Below, in pieces: positions 1 to 9,548 of a stretch of 64,000 nucleotides of DNA. Source of the stretch: Sulfolobales archaeon HS-7. GTDB lineage: Archaea; Thermoproteota; Thermoprotei_A; Sulfolobales; Sulfolobaceae. The notes beneath the pieces are model-generated. The model did no database searches and had not been told where the DNA came from. It saw nothing but the letters and a program-made list of their open reading frames with translations. Numbering within the stretch: position 1 is the first letter of the stretch; each line of letters begins with the position of its first letter. The stretch covers positions 915,369-979,368 of the forward strand of contig AP024596.1 of NCBI GenBank assembly GCA_019704295.1, read 5' to 3'. The position numbers and the translations under genes are program-made.

Positions 1-30
1 TAAGTTCAGTTGGATTATTACTATAAAACG

Positions 31-48
31 ATCCAGCCACTGCTGGAT
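31..48 (-). terminator. terminator-like hairpin after the S13-S2 operon
   Basis: A perfect 7-bp stem (ATCCAGC/GCTGGAT) with a 4-base loop lies just beyond the rps2 stop codon. Read on the minus strand it is followed by CGTTTTATAG, a short T-run. Archaeal termination relies mainly on T-runs, so the hairpin may protect the 3' end rather than terminate. The role is inferred from position and shape only. Confidence 0.45.
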
Positions 49-54
49 ATCTTT

Positions 55-726
55 TCATTGAGTTAATTTCACCTCAAATTCTTCCACCGGTACAGGTAAT
101 TCTGCATCAGGAGCTATCTCCTTTCTCTCTCTTAATATCTGTCTCGCCAAAATCCAATAAAGTAGTGCGAGTGATTTCCTGCCCTTATTATTTGAAGGAA
201 TGACTAGGTCCAGATAGTCGAGTTTGGCGTCAGTGTCAGCAAAAGCTACTACTGGAATACCAATCTTCGATGCTTCCTTTATAGCCTGGATATCTGCACG
301 CGGATCCGAGATTAACACGACTTCCGGTTCTTTGTACACATCAAGTCTGGGATTTGTTAATGTTCCTGGCATGAACCTACCTTTTATAGGTGTGGAACCG
401 GTTACTTCTGCAAACTTCTCAATTGGCGTGAATGCATATTGTCTTGCTGCTACAACCAAAATGGATTTTGAAGGGAATCTAGATAAAAACTTAGCAGCGA
501 TTTTCAATCTTTCATTAATCTTCCTAACATCTAATACATATAGCCCGTCTGGCCTTACCCTGTATACGAATTTCTTCATCTGACTCATACATGAGTGAGT
601 ACCTATATGAACGCCAGCCGACAAATAGTTTTCTAAGGGTACCAATAATTCAATATATCCTCTCTCTGACTTTTGAATTTCTTCCTTTTCCTCCTCCGTC
701 AAATCATAACTTTTGTCTTCTGCCAT
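55..726 (-). CDS. rps2: 30S ribosomal protein S2
   Basis: Small-subunit protein S2 (uS2), 223 residues, within the usual archaeal length. The N-terminus is acidic; the body carries the S2 signatures [17 protein letters not shown] (residues 41-57) and the [12 protein letters not shown] segment, which is typical of archaeal S2. It is the last gene of the leftward operon that begins with rps13, separated from rpoN by 9 bases. A hairpin with a T-run follows its stop codon. The assignment is secure from sequence and context. Confidence 0.97.
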   Translation of the reverse strand: MAEDKSYDLTEEEKEEIQKSERGYIELLVPLENYLSAGVHIGTHSCMSQMKKFVYRVRPDGLYVLDVRKINERLKIAAKFLSRFPSKSILVVAARQYAFTPIEKFAEVTGSTPIKGRFMPGTLTNPRLDVYKEPEVVLISDPRADIQAIKEASKIGIPVVAFADTDAKLDYLDLVIPSNNKGRKSLALLYWILARQILRERKEIAPDAELPVPVEEFEVKLTQ

Positions 727-735
727 GATTCCTCA

Positions 736-936
736 CTATACAGGTCTAGTATATCTTATTACTTCTTTAATAACGTCTACGTGAGACATTAACATTCTGC
801 GGCAGCAGTATCTTTCAACGCCAAGTTCGTCTAGTACTTTTTCTGGTTGTTCACCCATTTCTATCCTTCTCTTGAATTCCTCCCATTTATCGGCAACTAA
901 ACTTCCACAAGTAAAACATCGCACGGGTATTATCAT
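736..936 (-). CDS. rpoN: DNA-directed RNA polymerase subunit N (Rpo10)
   Basis: Small zinc-binding RNA polymerase subunit, homologous to eukaryotic Rpb10, which sits in the D/L/N/P assembly platform. The protein starts [11 protein letters not shown], the hallmark N-terminus of the family, and ends with the paired-cysteine motif RYCCRRML, giving the CxxC...CC zinc site. An in-frame start four codons upstream (948) exists, but the family N-terminus supports 936. The resulting length is 66 residues. It lies between rps9 and rps2, as in other Crenarchaeota. Confidence 0.96.
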   Translation of the reverse strand: MIIPVRCFTCGSLVADKWEEFKRRIEMGEQPEKVLDELGVERYCCRRMLMSHVDVIKEVIRYTRPV

Positions 937-944
937 TGTGAATC

Positions 945-1355
945 TCACCTATACGACTTTTGTCTCCACCGTCTGGCCCCATAACGCATCCATTTCTCTG
1001 TCTCTGTCCTTCTTTTATCCCCAGCTAACATACTTCTATCGTAATCTCGATATATTTTCACTATCTCTTCATTATTTGCAAACTTTACTATTCCTCTGGC
1101 TACAGCTGTACGACATGCATCAGCTTGTCCCATAAATCCGCCTCCTTCGCATGTCACAAATATATCTAATTCACCAGCTATTTTCCCAGCTAATATTATA
1201 GGCTCTAATATTTTATTCCTTACAATTTCAGTTCCGTATATTGGAAGAGGGACACCATTAATGTAAACTCTACCTTTGCCCTTTTTTACGTAACATTTGG
1301 CCACCGCTCTTTTCCTTCGTGCTGATGTAATTATAACTTGATTTTCTTCAGGCAT
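945..1355 (-). CDS. rps9: 30S ribosomal protein S9
   Basis: Ribosomal protein uS9, 136 residues. The N-terminal segment [28 protein letters not shown] and the basic C-terminal tail ending RRWRQKSYR, which reaches the P-site tRNA in ribosomes, are both present. The 5' end overlaps the 3' end of rpl13 by 8 bases, so the two are probably translationally coupled. It is a member of the rps13-to-rps2 operon. Confidence 0.97.
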   Translation of the reverse strand: MPEENQVIITSARRKRAVAKCYVKKGKGRVYINGVPLPIYGTEIVRNKILEPIILAGKIAGELDIFVTCEGGGFMGQADACRTAVARGIVKFANNEEIVKIYRDYDRSMLAGDKRRTETEKWMRYGARRWRQKSYR

Positions 1356-1788
1356 GTCTCCATCCCATCTCCTTTGCTACCTCACTCAAATATACGTAAT
1401 AACCTTTCAATCTAGAATTATTTGCCTCTGGAAAACTTATCATCTTTTCCGATTGTAAATAAGGTGGAATATCGTTATATACTTTTACCATTTTTAACAT
1501 TTTTTTACCACTTTCATTTTTGGGTAGCATTCCCCTGATAGTTCTCTTAACTATTCTCTGTGGGTTTCTTGGTCTCCTAATTCCGCTTTTTTCCGGATTA
1601 TACATTGTCCTTACTTCAAATAATAGTTTATATCCCTCAATAACTTTTCTTTTATCCCCGCTTATTACAATTTTCTTAGCATTAACTATAGCTACTTTTT
1701 TCCCTTCTTTCAAGTATCTAATTACCATCGAACACATTCTCCCTAAGATCTGATTTTCCCCGTTTACTATTACACGTTCTTCGCTCAT
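1348..1788 (-). CDS. rpl13: 50S ribosomal protein L13
   Basis: Ribosomal protein uL13, 146 residues. The family pattern is visible: an N-terminal VIVNGENQILGRMCS strand-helix, the SGDKRKVIEGYK segment, and the central IRRPRNPQRIVKRTIRGMLP region. It overlaps rpl18e upstream by 4 bases and rps9 downstream by 8 bases, typical of tightly coupled archaeal ribosomal genes. Confidence 0.97.
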   Translation of the reverse strand: MSEERVIVNGENQILGRMCSMVIRYLKEGKKVAIVNAKKIVISGDKRKVIEGYKLLFEVRTMYNPEKSGIRRPRNPQRIVKRTIRGMLPKNESGKKMLKMVKVYNDIPPYLQSEKMISFPEANNSRLKGYYVYLSEVAKEMGWRHA

Positions 1789-2141
1789 CGCATAATCACC
1801 ACTCCTTTTACACTTTTTAAAGTATTGAGTGCATCTTCTATATCGCCTACATCTCCTCCATTACTCCTTATTTTTTCTATGGCTGCCTTTGAGAAGTTTA
1901 ATGCATAAACGTTAACTTTCTTTTTTAGCTCTCCCGTAGCTAATACTTTTCCTAGAACTATTACCGTATCTCCGTCATTTACTAGGTTATCAATCTTATA
2001 GAGATTGATAACATGTTTCTTTCTCTCCCTTCTACTTTTCGATAGTTCTTCAAAAACCCTTCTCCATAGTCTAACTTTTTGCTTTTTAACTTTCCGTAAC
2101 AATATTCTGTAATTCCTATCCGTGCTCACTACCCTACGCAA
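1785..2141 (-). CDS. rpl18e: 50S ribosomal protein L18e
   Basis: Archaeal/eukaryotic ribosomal protein eL18, 118 residues, a protein without a bacterial counterpart in this position. The motifs [17 protein letters not shown] and [16 protein letters not shown] match the family. It overlaps rpoD at its 5' end (8 bases) and rpl13 at its 3' end (4 bases). The order rpoD-rpl18e-rpl13-rps9-rpoN is the standard archaeal arrangement. Confidence 0.96.
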   Translation of the reverse strand: MRRVVSTDRNYRILLRKVKKQKVRLWRRVFEELSKSRRERKKHVINLYKIDNLVNDGDTVIVLGKVLATGELKKKVNVYALNFSKAAIEKIRSNGGDVGDIEDALNTLKSVKGVVIMR

Positions 2142-2934
2142 AATTCAACACCTCAATTTTCTTCTCTAACTCGTTTAGCTTGTGCCTTATCTTTTTATTG
2201 GCCTCTATTAAAATTCTTTCTGCTCTAAGACTTCCTACAGATTCTACTCTCAATATATACTTTCCAGGTATAGAGGAAACCTTAATGTTAGAGCAATACT
2301 TCACACACTCCTCGCATAATGTACAGTTATACTCGTTCTTTACTACTAATTTTTCCCCCTCCTTTTTAAATACTTTAAACGGACATATCGTAGCCGGTTG
2401 CTTACACTCGCCTTCTATGGTAATAGTTGGATAATATCTAACTATAGCAGCAGTTGTGGTCGCAAACTTTGCATGTTCCTTTCCATATCCAAGTCGTAGT
2501 CTTCCCTCTAGACTTATCTTTTGTCCTTTTCCCAAAAGGACAATAGGTATTTCTGAAGATACTGGTCTTACTTCTGGATCCTCACACTTGATGTCCCCGC
2601 TGTATATCATTCTACTCTCCTCTCCCTCGCTTGAGACGTCTAGAAATATTCTCGTAAAACAGTTTTCACAATTTTCCTTACATTCCATACATTCTTCCGG
2701 ACTCCGGTACTTCTCTATCGCGTTTTCGGATATAAATGGAACCATTGCAAGTCTATGAGCTATCATCTCATCATAAAGGGCACTATTGTTCTCTAAAACA
2801 TAGACTTCGTCAAGGGCTATTACAGGAACGTAGAGTAACGATGCTCGTCTTATCGCATTTACAAATTCTAAAGGATACCCGTCGGTCACCATTTCGATAA
2901 CTAAGTCATCTATCTCTACTACACTAATTGTCAT
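2134..2934 (-). CDS. rpoD: DNA-directed RNA polymerase subunit D (Rpo3) with Fe-S domain
   Basis: Counterpart of eukaryotic Rpb3 and half of the bacterial alpha N-terminal domain; it pairs with subunit L to start polymerase assembly. Length is 266 residues. The alpha-like dimer motif [25 protein letters not shown] is at residues 20-44. A cysteine-rich insert has C82, C85, C89, C92, and a ferredoxin-like set C184, C204, C207, C210, C214. The Sulfolobus polymerase structure is known to carry a cubane cluster in this subunit, and the cysteines needed are kept here. The start codon overlaps the rps11 stop by one base. Confidence 0.97.
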   Translation of the reverse strand: MTISVVEIDDLVIEMVTDGYPLEFVNAIRRASLLYVPVIALDEVYVLENNSALYDEMIAHRLAMVPFISENAIEKYRSPEECMECKENCENCFTRIFLDVSSEGEESRMIYSGDIKCEDPEVRPVSSEIPIVLLGKGQKISLEGRLRLGYGKEHAKFATTTAAIVRYYPTITIEGECKQPATICPFKVFKKEGEKLVVKNEYNCTLCEECVKYCSNIKVSSIPGKYILRVESVGSLRAERILIEANKKIRHKLNELEKKIEVLNFA

Positions 2935-3332
2935 TACACTCTTCTACCCCTTCTCCCTCCTGGCCGCCTTATTGTATCGTGAGGTAACGGCGTAACATCC
3001 TCAATTCTCCCTATTATGAAACCGGATCTTGCGAGCGCTCTTATTGCAGGTTGAGCTCCAGGTCCAGGTGTTTTAGAACCATACCCGCCAGGGGCTCTAA
3101 CCTTAATGTGTATAGCCATCAGACCCTTATCTAATGCGTCAGATGCAGCTTTTGACGCGGCTAACATAGCGGCATAAGGCGACGGCTTTTCTCGATCAGC
3201 TTTTACAACTATACCACCAGACGCCTTTGCAACTATCTCAGCACCTGTAATATCCGTAATTGTGAGAATCGTGTTATTTTGTGAAGCGTATATATGTGCA
3301 GCTCCCCACTTGATCTCCTTTTTTGAAGACAT
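2934..3332 (-). CDS. rps11: 30S ribosomal protein S11
   Basis: Ribosomal protein uS11, 132 residues, which helps form the mRNA exit region of the small subunit. Recognised from [22 protein letters not shown] at the N-terminus and the C-terminal [23 protein letters not shown], the conserved basic tail. It abuts rps4 with no spacer and its stop overlaps the rpoD start. The gene belongs to the alpha-operon-like cluster rps13-rps4-rps11-rpoD. Confidence 0.98.
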   Translation of the reverse strand: MSSKKEIKWGAAHIYASQNNTILTITDITGAEIVAKASGGIVVKADREKPSPYAAMLAASKAASDALDKGLMAIHIKVRAPGGYGSKTPGPGAQPAIRALARSGFIIGRIEDVTPLPHDTIRRPGGRRGRRV

Positions 3333-3851
3333 CTACTCTTCTACCTCTTCCCTACTTATCGGTTTAGTTTTAAAAGGGCTTAACGGATAATAATCTATTT
3401 TATCCTCTTCCTCAGTAGTTACAAAGTAACCTGGTGATGTTACTCTTTTCATATTAATCGCAATATGACCATGCACAATAAGCTGTCTAGCTTGGTAGAT
3501 TGTTTTTGCTAATCCCTTTCTGAAAACTAGAGTCTGTAAGCGTCTTTCAAGTAAATTTTCCTCTCTTAAACTCAAAATGTCATCCGTCGTCGCAGTTCCT
3601 TTAATTAAACCTATTCTCGTTAACTTTGCAACCAATTGTTTCTCTCTTGTAATTCTTTCCGCAAGAGGAAGACCTAGTAGACTTCTTGCCTGATGTCTAT
3701 ACTTACGGATAATAGATCTTGCTAACCAGATTTCCCTTTTATTTCTCAATCCATACTTAGACAGAAGTTCTTGTTCTGTAAGAAGTGTTTGTTTATCCCA
3801 TGGAGTAGAAGGAGACTCCCATTTTCTCCTACTCTTTCGCGGATCTCCCAT
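3333..3851 (-). CDS. rps4: 30S ribosomal protein S4
   Basis: Ribosomal protein uS4, 172 residues, an early 16S rRNA binder. The N-terminus [19 protein letters not shown] is the archaeal/eukaryotic S9-type form. The S4 RNA-binding domain is seen at [31 protein letters not shown] (about residues 101-131). It overlaps rps13 by one base and touches rps11 directly. Confidence 0.98.
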   Translation of the reverse strand: MGDPRKSRRKWESPSTPWDKQTLLTEQELLSKYGLRNKREIWLARSIIRKYRHQARSLLGLPLAERITREKQLVAKLTRIGLIKGTATTDDILSLREENLLERRLQTLVFRKGLAKTIYQARQLIVHGHIAINMKRVTSPGYFVTTEEEDKIDYYPLSPFKTKPISREEVEE

Positions 3852-4339
3852 TACTTACCCCCCTGCTGTGCGCCTCCAGGCTGGGCTGCTCTCTTCTTGG
3901 AGACTCCAACAGTTCCGCCGGAACGTCCAGTAGTCCTTGTTCTTTGACCTCTAACTTTTAATCCTAAGGAGTGTCTAACCCCTTTCCAACTTCTTATTTT
4001 CTTTTCCCTCTCGATATCTCTTTTGGCATAAAATATTAATTCAGACGTAACTAAGTGAATGTCCGCTCCTTCTTCATAATCTTTTCTTCTATTTAAAATC
4101 CACGAGGGTATTTTTTCAATTTTCTTTGAAGTTATGATATTTTCAATTTTCTTTAGCTCACCTTCAGTTAATTCACCTAGTCGTTTATTGGCATCGATGT
4201 TTAGTATATAACATAACGCCTTTGCTGTATTATATCCTATACCCTTTATTGATAGTAAAGCATAAGGAACTTTCTCATTACCTGATATGTCAACACCAGC
4301 TATCCTTATTATATGCCTGAACTCTTCTCTCGTACTCAT
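3851..4339 (-). CDS. rps13: 30S ribosomal protein S13
   Basis: Ribosomal protein uS13, 162 residues, first gene of the leftward operon. The helix-two-turn-helix segment [20 protein letters not shown] and the C-terminal basic element [20 protein letters not shown] are present. The last residues are Gly/Gln/Ala-rich. A TATA-like element about 30 bases upstream of the ATG supports this start and makes it the likely operon promoter-proximal gene. Confidence 0.97.
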   Translation of the reverse strand: MSTREEFRHIIRIAGVDISGNEKVPYALLSIKGIGYNTAKALCYILNIDANKRLGELTEGELKKIENIITSKKIEKIPSWILNRRKDYEEGADIHLVTSELIFYAKRDIEREKKIRSWKGVRHSLGLKVRGQRTRTTGRSGGTVGVSKKRAAQPGGAQQGGK

Positions 4340-4369
4340 TATTTACTCAAAACTACATAACATAACATA

Positions 4370-4377
4370 TTTTTAAA
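4370..4377 (-). promoter_or_regulatory. TATA box of the rps13 ribosomal operon
   Basis: Minus-strand sequence TTTAAAAA lies 31-38 bases upstream of the rps13 ATG, in the 38-bp gap after the AIR-synthase-like gene. Spacing predicts a transcript with a leader of only a few bases, as is common in Sulfolobales. Inferred from motif and position. Confidence 0.5.
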
Positions 4378-5667
4378 TTAGTCGTTAAAATGGGAAAGGG
4401 ATTTCAACACATTATCTATTTTTTTCTTTACTATATTCCATGCAATTTTAGACCTGTAATCAATTTCCTCCTCGGTAAACTTGCTACTAAAACCAATAGC
4501 TTTCTTAACTGGAGTATAGGGCGATTCCCTAAATTTCACCGGTTCTGGCTTAAGTTGATCTTCATCCTTAACTAGAAGCGGAGCGTTATTCCTCGATACG
4601 TAACCAATTTCTTTAGCCTCTATTCCATTGCCCTTTAAGATTTCGATTATCTCTTCTGCCCTATTCGTAAATATTAATATCGAGTCTATTGAAATGCCTA
4701 GAGGATCTATTTCATTATTAAGGAGTAATTTGAGGATATCACTATCTATAACTTTTATAAAATCGTCTCTATTAATAACAATGGAATTCCCTGTTATTTT
4801 AAAAATTTCATTAGCATCCCCTCGAATACCGCCGTTAGTCACATCAGTCATAGAATCAACTAGTTCGGTACCTTCCTCAATCGCTACCCTGCAAGCTTTC
4901 AAATCATCTAGGTTTAGTGTTTTTTCAACTAGCTCTGGTGCACCATAGTAAATAGCTATAGTAGATATGGTTCCTCCACCAAGGCCTTTAGTAGCGACTA
5001 TTTTCATCCCACTCTTTATATTTTGTCGTGAGAAAAACTTCTTACCTATTTTTCCTACAGCCCCGACGCCTCCAGTGATTCTTTCTCCAATTACAAGATC
5101 TCCTCCTATGCGTAACGTACTTCCTCCTAGAATTGGAACGCCAGTTGCTAACGACACAGTTATTACCCCCCCTTCGAAATCATAAAGCATTCCGATATCA
5201 CTATCGTCAGACAGATGTATGTCTACTAAAAGTCCTAAGGGCTTGCCTCCTTTAACCATAATATCCCTTAATGTAGCCCTTGTCACATGGAATCCCGCAA
5301 TAAATGGAAAATAGCTTAGCCTTGAGTGCATTCCATCTATTGATGCTATAATATCGTTGTTTACTCCCGCATCGTCAAAATAATTCTTACTGCTTACATA
5401 TATTGAGTGAATTATGAAGTCTCCTAATCCTCTTGATCCTAAGCCCCCCTGACCAGCTGTAATTCCAGTTATAGGGTAACTGAGAATAGGCTCTCTACTT
5501 GCCTCTAAAGATCTGTGAGCTTCCTTTACTATCTCTTTACTAACTCCTTCATTAATATTATTATTATTTCCTTTATAAAAATCCAGGGCATTTTTAATCT
5601 TATGTTCAACTATATCATCCTTAAATCCCCTTAAGATAAGCTTTCGCGTATAGCCCTCTAGATCCAT
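4378..5667 (-). CDS. AIR synthase-related (PurM/HypE/SelD-fold) protein
   Basis: A 429-residue member of the PurM-like ATP-binding fold superfamily. Visible features are a glycine-rich N-terminal segment GQGGLGSRGLGDFIIHSIYV (residues ~83-102), the DGMHSRLSYFPFIAGFHVTRATLRDIMVKGG stretch with the paired domain pattern typical of HypE/PurM, and a second-domain MTDVTNGGIRGDANEI motif (close to HypE/ThiL DxTxGG). No neighbouring hydrogenase genes are seen, so a HypE role is not supported; the substrate is unknown. It ends just upstream of the rps13 promoter. Confidence 0.8.
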   Translation of the reverse strand: MDLEGYTRKLILRGFKDDIVEHKIKNALDFYKGNNNNINEGVSKEIVKEAHRSLEASREPILSYPITGITAGQGGLGSRGLGDFIIHSIYVSSKNYFDDAGVNNDIIASIDGMHSRLSYFPFIAGFHVTRATLRDIMVKGGKPLGLLVDIHLSDDSDIGMLYDFEGGVITVSLATGVPILGGSTLRIGGDLVIGERITGGVGAVGKIGKKFFSRQNIKSGMKIVATKGLGGGTISTIAIYYGAPELVEKTLNLDDLKACRVAIEEGTELVDSMTDVTNGGIRGDANEIFKITGNSIVINRDDFIKVIDSDILKLLLNNEIDPLGISIDSILIFTNRAEEIIEILKGNGIEAKEIGYVSRNNAPLLVKDEDQLKPEPVKFRESPYTPVKKAIGFSSKFTEEEIDYRSKIAWNIVKKKIDNVLKSLSHFND

Positions 5668-5769
5668 AGAGTTACTTACAGGAAGGTATAAATAAGCCTC
5701 TCGGAGTCTTCATTTCAATATTACGCTTATAGCGAACTATATAAAAACATAGCTTTTCACACTAGATTT

Positions 5770-6696
5770 CTAGTTACCAACGCGTATTTCATTTATAGCA
5801 TTTCTTAAATCATTAATATCAATATCCTTTACCCCGTAAATTCCTGTCAGAGCGTTAATTATTTCTAAATATCTAACCTCTATAACATTTTTTGGTGGTA
5901 ATACTGAGGAAAGAGCGAGTTCAGTTATTCCAGCGTACCCAGGAATAGGTATAAATGACGCCACTTGATAAAGCTGATTAGCAAGTAGTGCAGTTAAATA
6001 ATGATTGGTATATATGATGAAAGGTATTGCCACAATTAGGTATCCAATAGTTGTAAGGATTATACCTATTAAAACCATTTCTTTATAAACAGATATTTTT
6101 TTGAAATCACCTTTAAATTCAGAATAGAACCGGTTCAAGTCGATATTAATTGGTAATTTACTTAATAAAAAAGCCTCAACTCTATTGATTCTACTCGATA
6201 AGTGGAAGTACCCAACTAGCGCAATCCAAAATATTAGATTAGCTAATGCTATGAGAAAGAATATTACTGTGCCGACGTTTAAAAACACTAAAAATAAAAA
6301 AATATATAATCCATTTCCTGCTATGCCATCAAAAAAGGCCTCAATTAAAGACGACGCAAAAGACTCATGTACTTTAGCTCCCTTTCTTTGGTAATAAAGG
6401 GCTCGGGTTAGGTCACCTCCTACTGTGCCAGGAATAATAAATCCAATGAAATTGGAGGCAACTCTAGCTCTGAAAGCATACAGACGTGATATTTTAATTT
6501 TAGATATGCGCTTTACAATGTAACTATCCCTTATTGATAAAACGTAACATTGTAACATGTAAGCTCCAATAAAGTAAGCATATTCCTCAGGCTTTACACT
6601 TTCTAAAGCATTGATCAGACTAACATGAGTGATAAGAGAGTATACGTATAGGATTAGCGGAATTAATACTATTACAACTATCGTCTTCTTATCCAC
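5770..6696 (-). CDS. UPF0104-type integral membrane protein (lysylphosphatidylglycerol synthase transmembrane / flippase-like)
   Basis: A 308-residue polytopic membrane protein with about seven hydrophobic spans, starting with TIVVIVLIPLILYVYSLI. The motifs FIGFIIPGTVGGDLTRALYY (residues ~90-110) and FIPIPGYAGITELALSSVL (~243-262) are characteristic of the lysylphosphatidylglycerol synthetase TM region (UPF0104) family. In archaea such proteins are often linked with lipid or glycan transfer, but the function of this one is not known. It stands alone between two leftward genes. Confidence 0.8.
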   Translation of the reverse strand: MDKKTIVVIVLIPLILYVYSLITHVSLINALESVKPEEYAYFIGAYMLQCYVLSIRDSYIVKRISKIKISRLYAFRARVASNFIGFIIPGTVGGDLTRALYYQRKGAKVHESFASSLIEAFFDGIAGNGLYIFLFLVFLNVGTVIFFLIALANLIFWIALVGYFHLSSRINRVEAFLLSKLPINIDLNRFYSEFKGDFKKISVYKEMVLIGIILTTIGYLIVAIPFIIYTNHYLTALLANQLYQVASFIPIPGYAGITELALSSVLPPKNVIEVRYLEIINALTGIYGVKDIDINDLRNAINEIRVGN

Positions 6697-6792
6697 GTTT
6701 ACAATTTACCAATTACCTGATTTTTAAGCTATTTGTTCTTGGAGGGAAGGTGATTTTACGTTAAAATAATAATACAATTGATATCTTATTTA

Positions 6793-8004
6793 CTAGCTAA
6801 ATATATCTGTGAAGCTTAGTAGTTCCAATTGAGATGGTTTCTCAGCAATACCACCTACCCTAGCACCTATAATTAGTCTTACGTTTTTCATAACCGCAAG
6901 GTCTACTAAACGTTGCGTAACGACGCCGTCAAATATGATATATGCTACCTTGCTATCTTGATAGGATTCAAGTTTTGAGATGATTTCCCTTACTTGCAGT
7001 TTTTCTATTGGTTCCCACGCGTCATTGTAAAATATTCCCTCCAAAGTTCCTGGTAACTTCTTTATTTCCTCAATTACTGGTTGAGGTAATCTCACCAGTT
7101 CCACTACAGTATGTGTTTCAACTTTAGGTATTGCTTGTGCTACTACTTGAGCTTGAATAACTTCTGCTTCCCTTTTCTCAGTCTCAATCTTCTTTATATA
7201 TGCTGCTAATGGAATAGCATTTGCTAGGGATTTTGATATCTCTTTACCTGTGAGCTCCTCTACTTCTCTTCCTGTGGGGGCGCGCGCGACATAGTCTACT
7301 TTTACATCGGCGTCAATAAGTTCCCTTAATATCATCTCTCCGCCTCTATCACCATCCGTAAAGGCTATTACCATCTTCTTTTGCTTAGATAATTTTACCA
7401 GACTTTTAGGGATTTTGCCCGTAGCTCCACCAACGGCTACTGTATTTTTATATCCATATCTAAGTAGATTTATGATGTCCGCTCTCCCCTCTACAATTAT
7501 TAAGTTTGGATCCTTCTCGACATCCGGTCCAGCAGGTAGCCTATCTGGTCCCCATTCGGTTATCTCTCCTGTTTTTACTGCGTTAGAGATATCATTTATT
7601 ACCTCTCTGATATCAATGGTTTTGCTTTTCCAATTGGAGAGAATGTCTACGGCCCTTTCCTTAATCTTTTTTAGTTTTTCTTCTCTTATATCTTCTATTT
7701 CAACTAGTTGAAATTTTGCGTTGTAAGGACCAACTTTATCAACGTTCTCAATCATTGCAGCAATTAACGAAGTCTCAACTCGATCTAGATTAGAGGGGAC
7801 TACCATTTCTCCAATGGTTTTATTATGTGATTGCTGTTCTCTCGTTTCCACTATAATTCTTCCTATTCTACCCTTATCTTGTAGTTCCCTTAAATCAAAG
7901 TCTTCACCAAATAGGTTTTCTGTTTGACCAAATATCGCTCCTATTATATCTGGCTTATCTACTTTTCCTTCTATCTCGAATTTCACCTTTATATTATATT
8001 TCAT
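6793..8004 (-). CDS. dnaG: archaeal DnaG primase-like protein
   Basis: A 403-residue archaeal DnaG. The TOPRIM domain is at about residues 170-260, with the acidic motif IIVEGRADIINLLRYG and the second motif AFTDGDRGGEMILREL. Archaeal DnaG has primase activity in S. solfataricus and is also found in the exosome, where it acts as an RNA-binding subunit; both roles are family knowledge. It is followed 7 bases away on the same strand by tyrS on its 5' side, so the two may be cotranscribed. Confidence 0.95.
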   Translation of the reverse strand: MKYNIKVKFEIEGKVDKPDIIGAIFGQTENLFGEDFDLRELQDKGRIGRIIVETREQQSHNKTIGEMVVPSNLDRVETSLIAAMIENVDKVGPYNAKFQLVEIEDIREEKLKKIKERAVDILSNWKSKTIDIREVINDISNAVKTGEITEWGPDRLPAGPDVEKDPNLIIVEGRADIINLLRYGYKNTVAVGGATGKIPKSLVKLSKQKKMVIAFTDGDRGGEMILRELIDADVKVDYVARAPTGREVEELTGKEISKSLANAIPLAAYIKKIETEKREAEVIQAQVVAQAIPKVETHTVVELVRLPQPVIEEIKKLPGTLEGIFYNDAWEPIEKLQVREIISKLESYQDSKVAYIIFDGVVTQRLVDLAVMKNVRLIIGARVGGIAEKPSQLELLSFTDIFS

Positions 8005-8010
8005 GTGTAA

Positions 8011-9078
8011 TCACCTACTGATATTCTCTGATATTCCCGACACGAGCTCTTTTACACCTGACTCTTTCTCTAACCTATCCCTTATAGGTTTTATAATCTC
8101 AATCAAAGTATTGACAGTACTCCTCTTTAAATCCAACGGGTGAAGATCACCATTGGAATATAGTTTCTCTAACTCAGTGTATGATGCTATTTCTATATCT
8201 CCACCGTATTTCATTGGCCTTTCAATCACTATTCGCCCCTTAATAGGCAGAACGATGTATCTGTTTATATCTACTATTGGATTCCCCTCAATTTCTTTTG
8301 GCGGACAGTAAGCACTCATGATTTTTTTATTAATCTCATCGTCAGTATCATGAAGAAATACTGCATTCTCTGGTTTTGATTTACTCATCTTTAGTTCCGC
8401 TAACTTTTCGTCGTCTACAGTTTCCATTCTCTCGCCTCCTTTTAAGCCTACAAGTAAAGGAGTATGTACGGCTATGACCTTCTTTCTATGGAATTTCTCA
8501 GCTATTTCCCTTGCTAATATATGGGCCTTGCGTTGATCTAACCCTCCTAGTGCTATGTCGAGATCCATATAGAATATATCAGCTACCTGCATAGCAGGAT
8601 ATATCAACTTTGAGGCATCTATTTCTGATTCTTCTGCTTTCCTTCCCATGATAGTCATAGCCCTTTTCATCCTAGCTAAAGAGGTGTTCTTTGAAACCTT
8701 TATTACTGTAGCCCAGTATTCTTTCTGTGAGACTAATTCTTCAGCATCTACGTATTCAACATTACTAACCCCCAGTAAACTTAATACATATTCTGTATAT
8801 TTAGCTACTCTCTTAATTTTTTCTAAGTCACCCTTCATTTTATCATTAATCCAAGCGTGCCACGTTCCTTCCAATATTTTCATCTTTATACCAGCCTCGG
8901 TCAAATCCCTTACCTTTAAGGCCCATATTACCCAGCCTAAATGGAACAGACCGCTGGGTTCAAAGCCGATATAACCCGTCAATTTTCTTTCTGATAAGAG
9001 AGCCTCTCTTAGCTCATCTTCTGATATTATTTCGATCGTGTTACGAGAGATGAGCGTAAATTTGTCGATATTTTGCAT
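8011..9078 (-). CDS. tyrS: tyrosyl-tRNA synthetase
   Basis: Class I aminoacyl-tRNA synthetase charging tRNA-Tyr, 355 residues, the compact archaeal/eukaryotic type without a C-terminal S4 domain. The HIGH-like motif appears as GLFHLGWV (residues ~43-50), the KMSKS loop as LKMSKSKPENA (~228-238), and MQVADIFYMDLDIALGGLDQRK lies in the tyrosine pocket region. The related TrpRS is longer and lacks this arrangement. It precedes dnaG by 7 bases. Confidence 0.96.
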   Translation of the reverse strand: MQNIDKFTLISRNTIEIISEDELREALLSERKLTGYIGFEPSGLFHLGWVIWALKVRDLTEAGIKMKILEGTWHAWINDKMKGDLEKIKRVAKYTEYVLSLLGVSNVEYVDAEELVSQKEYWATVIKVSKNTSLARMKRAMTIMGRKAEESEIDASKLIYPAMQVADIFYMDLDIALGGLDQRKAHILAREIAEKFHRKKVIAVHTPLLVGLKGGERMETVDDEKLAELKMSKSKPENAVFLHDTDDEINKKIMSAYCPPKEIEGNPIVDINRYIVLPIKGRIVIERPMKYGGDIEIASYTELEKLYSNGDLHPLDLKRSTVNTLIEIIKPIRDRLEKESGVKELVSGISENISR

Positions 9079-9548
9079 ATGCTGTTATCATCGTTTCTAA
9101 TTAAAAAACTATGATAACTACTAAAGCTGGAGAGTATAATATTAAGAAAACCGAAATCTGAAATTAATACACTTTCCTGGCCTTTATCTCAAATCTATAG
9201 TTGTTCTTAAGACTTTGGTTATAAAAATGAGGAAGGTCTACAGTTTCTTAATACGATTTGCATTAGGTGTCAAAAATATGAAAAAATTTAGAACTAATTA
9301 AATCATTAATATTTAATATTATTATAAATTAATAGATATATAAATTCTTTGGATAAAATTAATATTACTAGGACTTTCTAGTCCCTAAGTGAATTGAACA
9401 CTAAAATATTTCCGAAATCTTACTGTAAAAACCCACTAATAAATCGTTAAGAAACTTATCTATTTAAGTATAATATAGAAGGTTAATCGTAATCAAGGCA
9501 AGCTAATGTTTTAATAAAAGTTATAAGTTATGACAATATCCTTAACAT
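9079..9548. other. 470-bp AT-rich intergenic region
   Basis: Separates tyrS from the divergent thermopsin-like gene. No open frame of interest or tRNA is seen. A small hairpin, GGACT-TTCT-AGTCC at 9371-9384, is the only clear local structure. The last 35 bases hold a promoter for the downstream gene. Confidence 0.4.
9521..9527 (+). promoter_or_regulatory. TATA-like element of the first thermopsin-like gene
   Basis: TTATAAG is centred about 25 bases before the GTG start at 9549, the distance expected for leaderless transcription in Sulfolobales. This also supports the GTG start; an ATG three bases earlier (9546) runs straight into a TGA. Confidence 0.45.

Noticed and set aside
4378..5667. HypE hydrogenase maturation protein
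   Set aside because: The fold matches, but there are no hydrogenase genes near and the C-terminal HypE catalytic cysteine tail is absent, so only the superfamily is assigned.
9371..9384. Terminator at GGACT-TTCT-AGTCC
   Set aside because: It is far from the 3' end of any gene and lies between divergent genes; it is only noted as a small hairpin.
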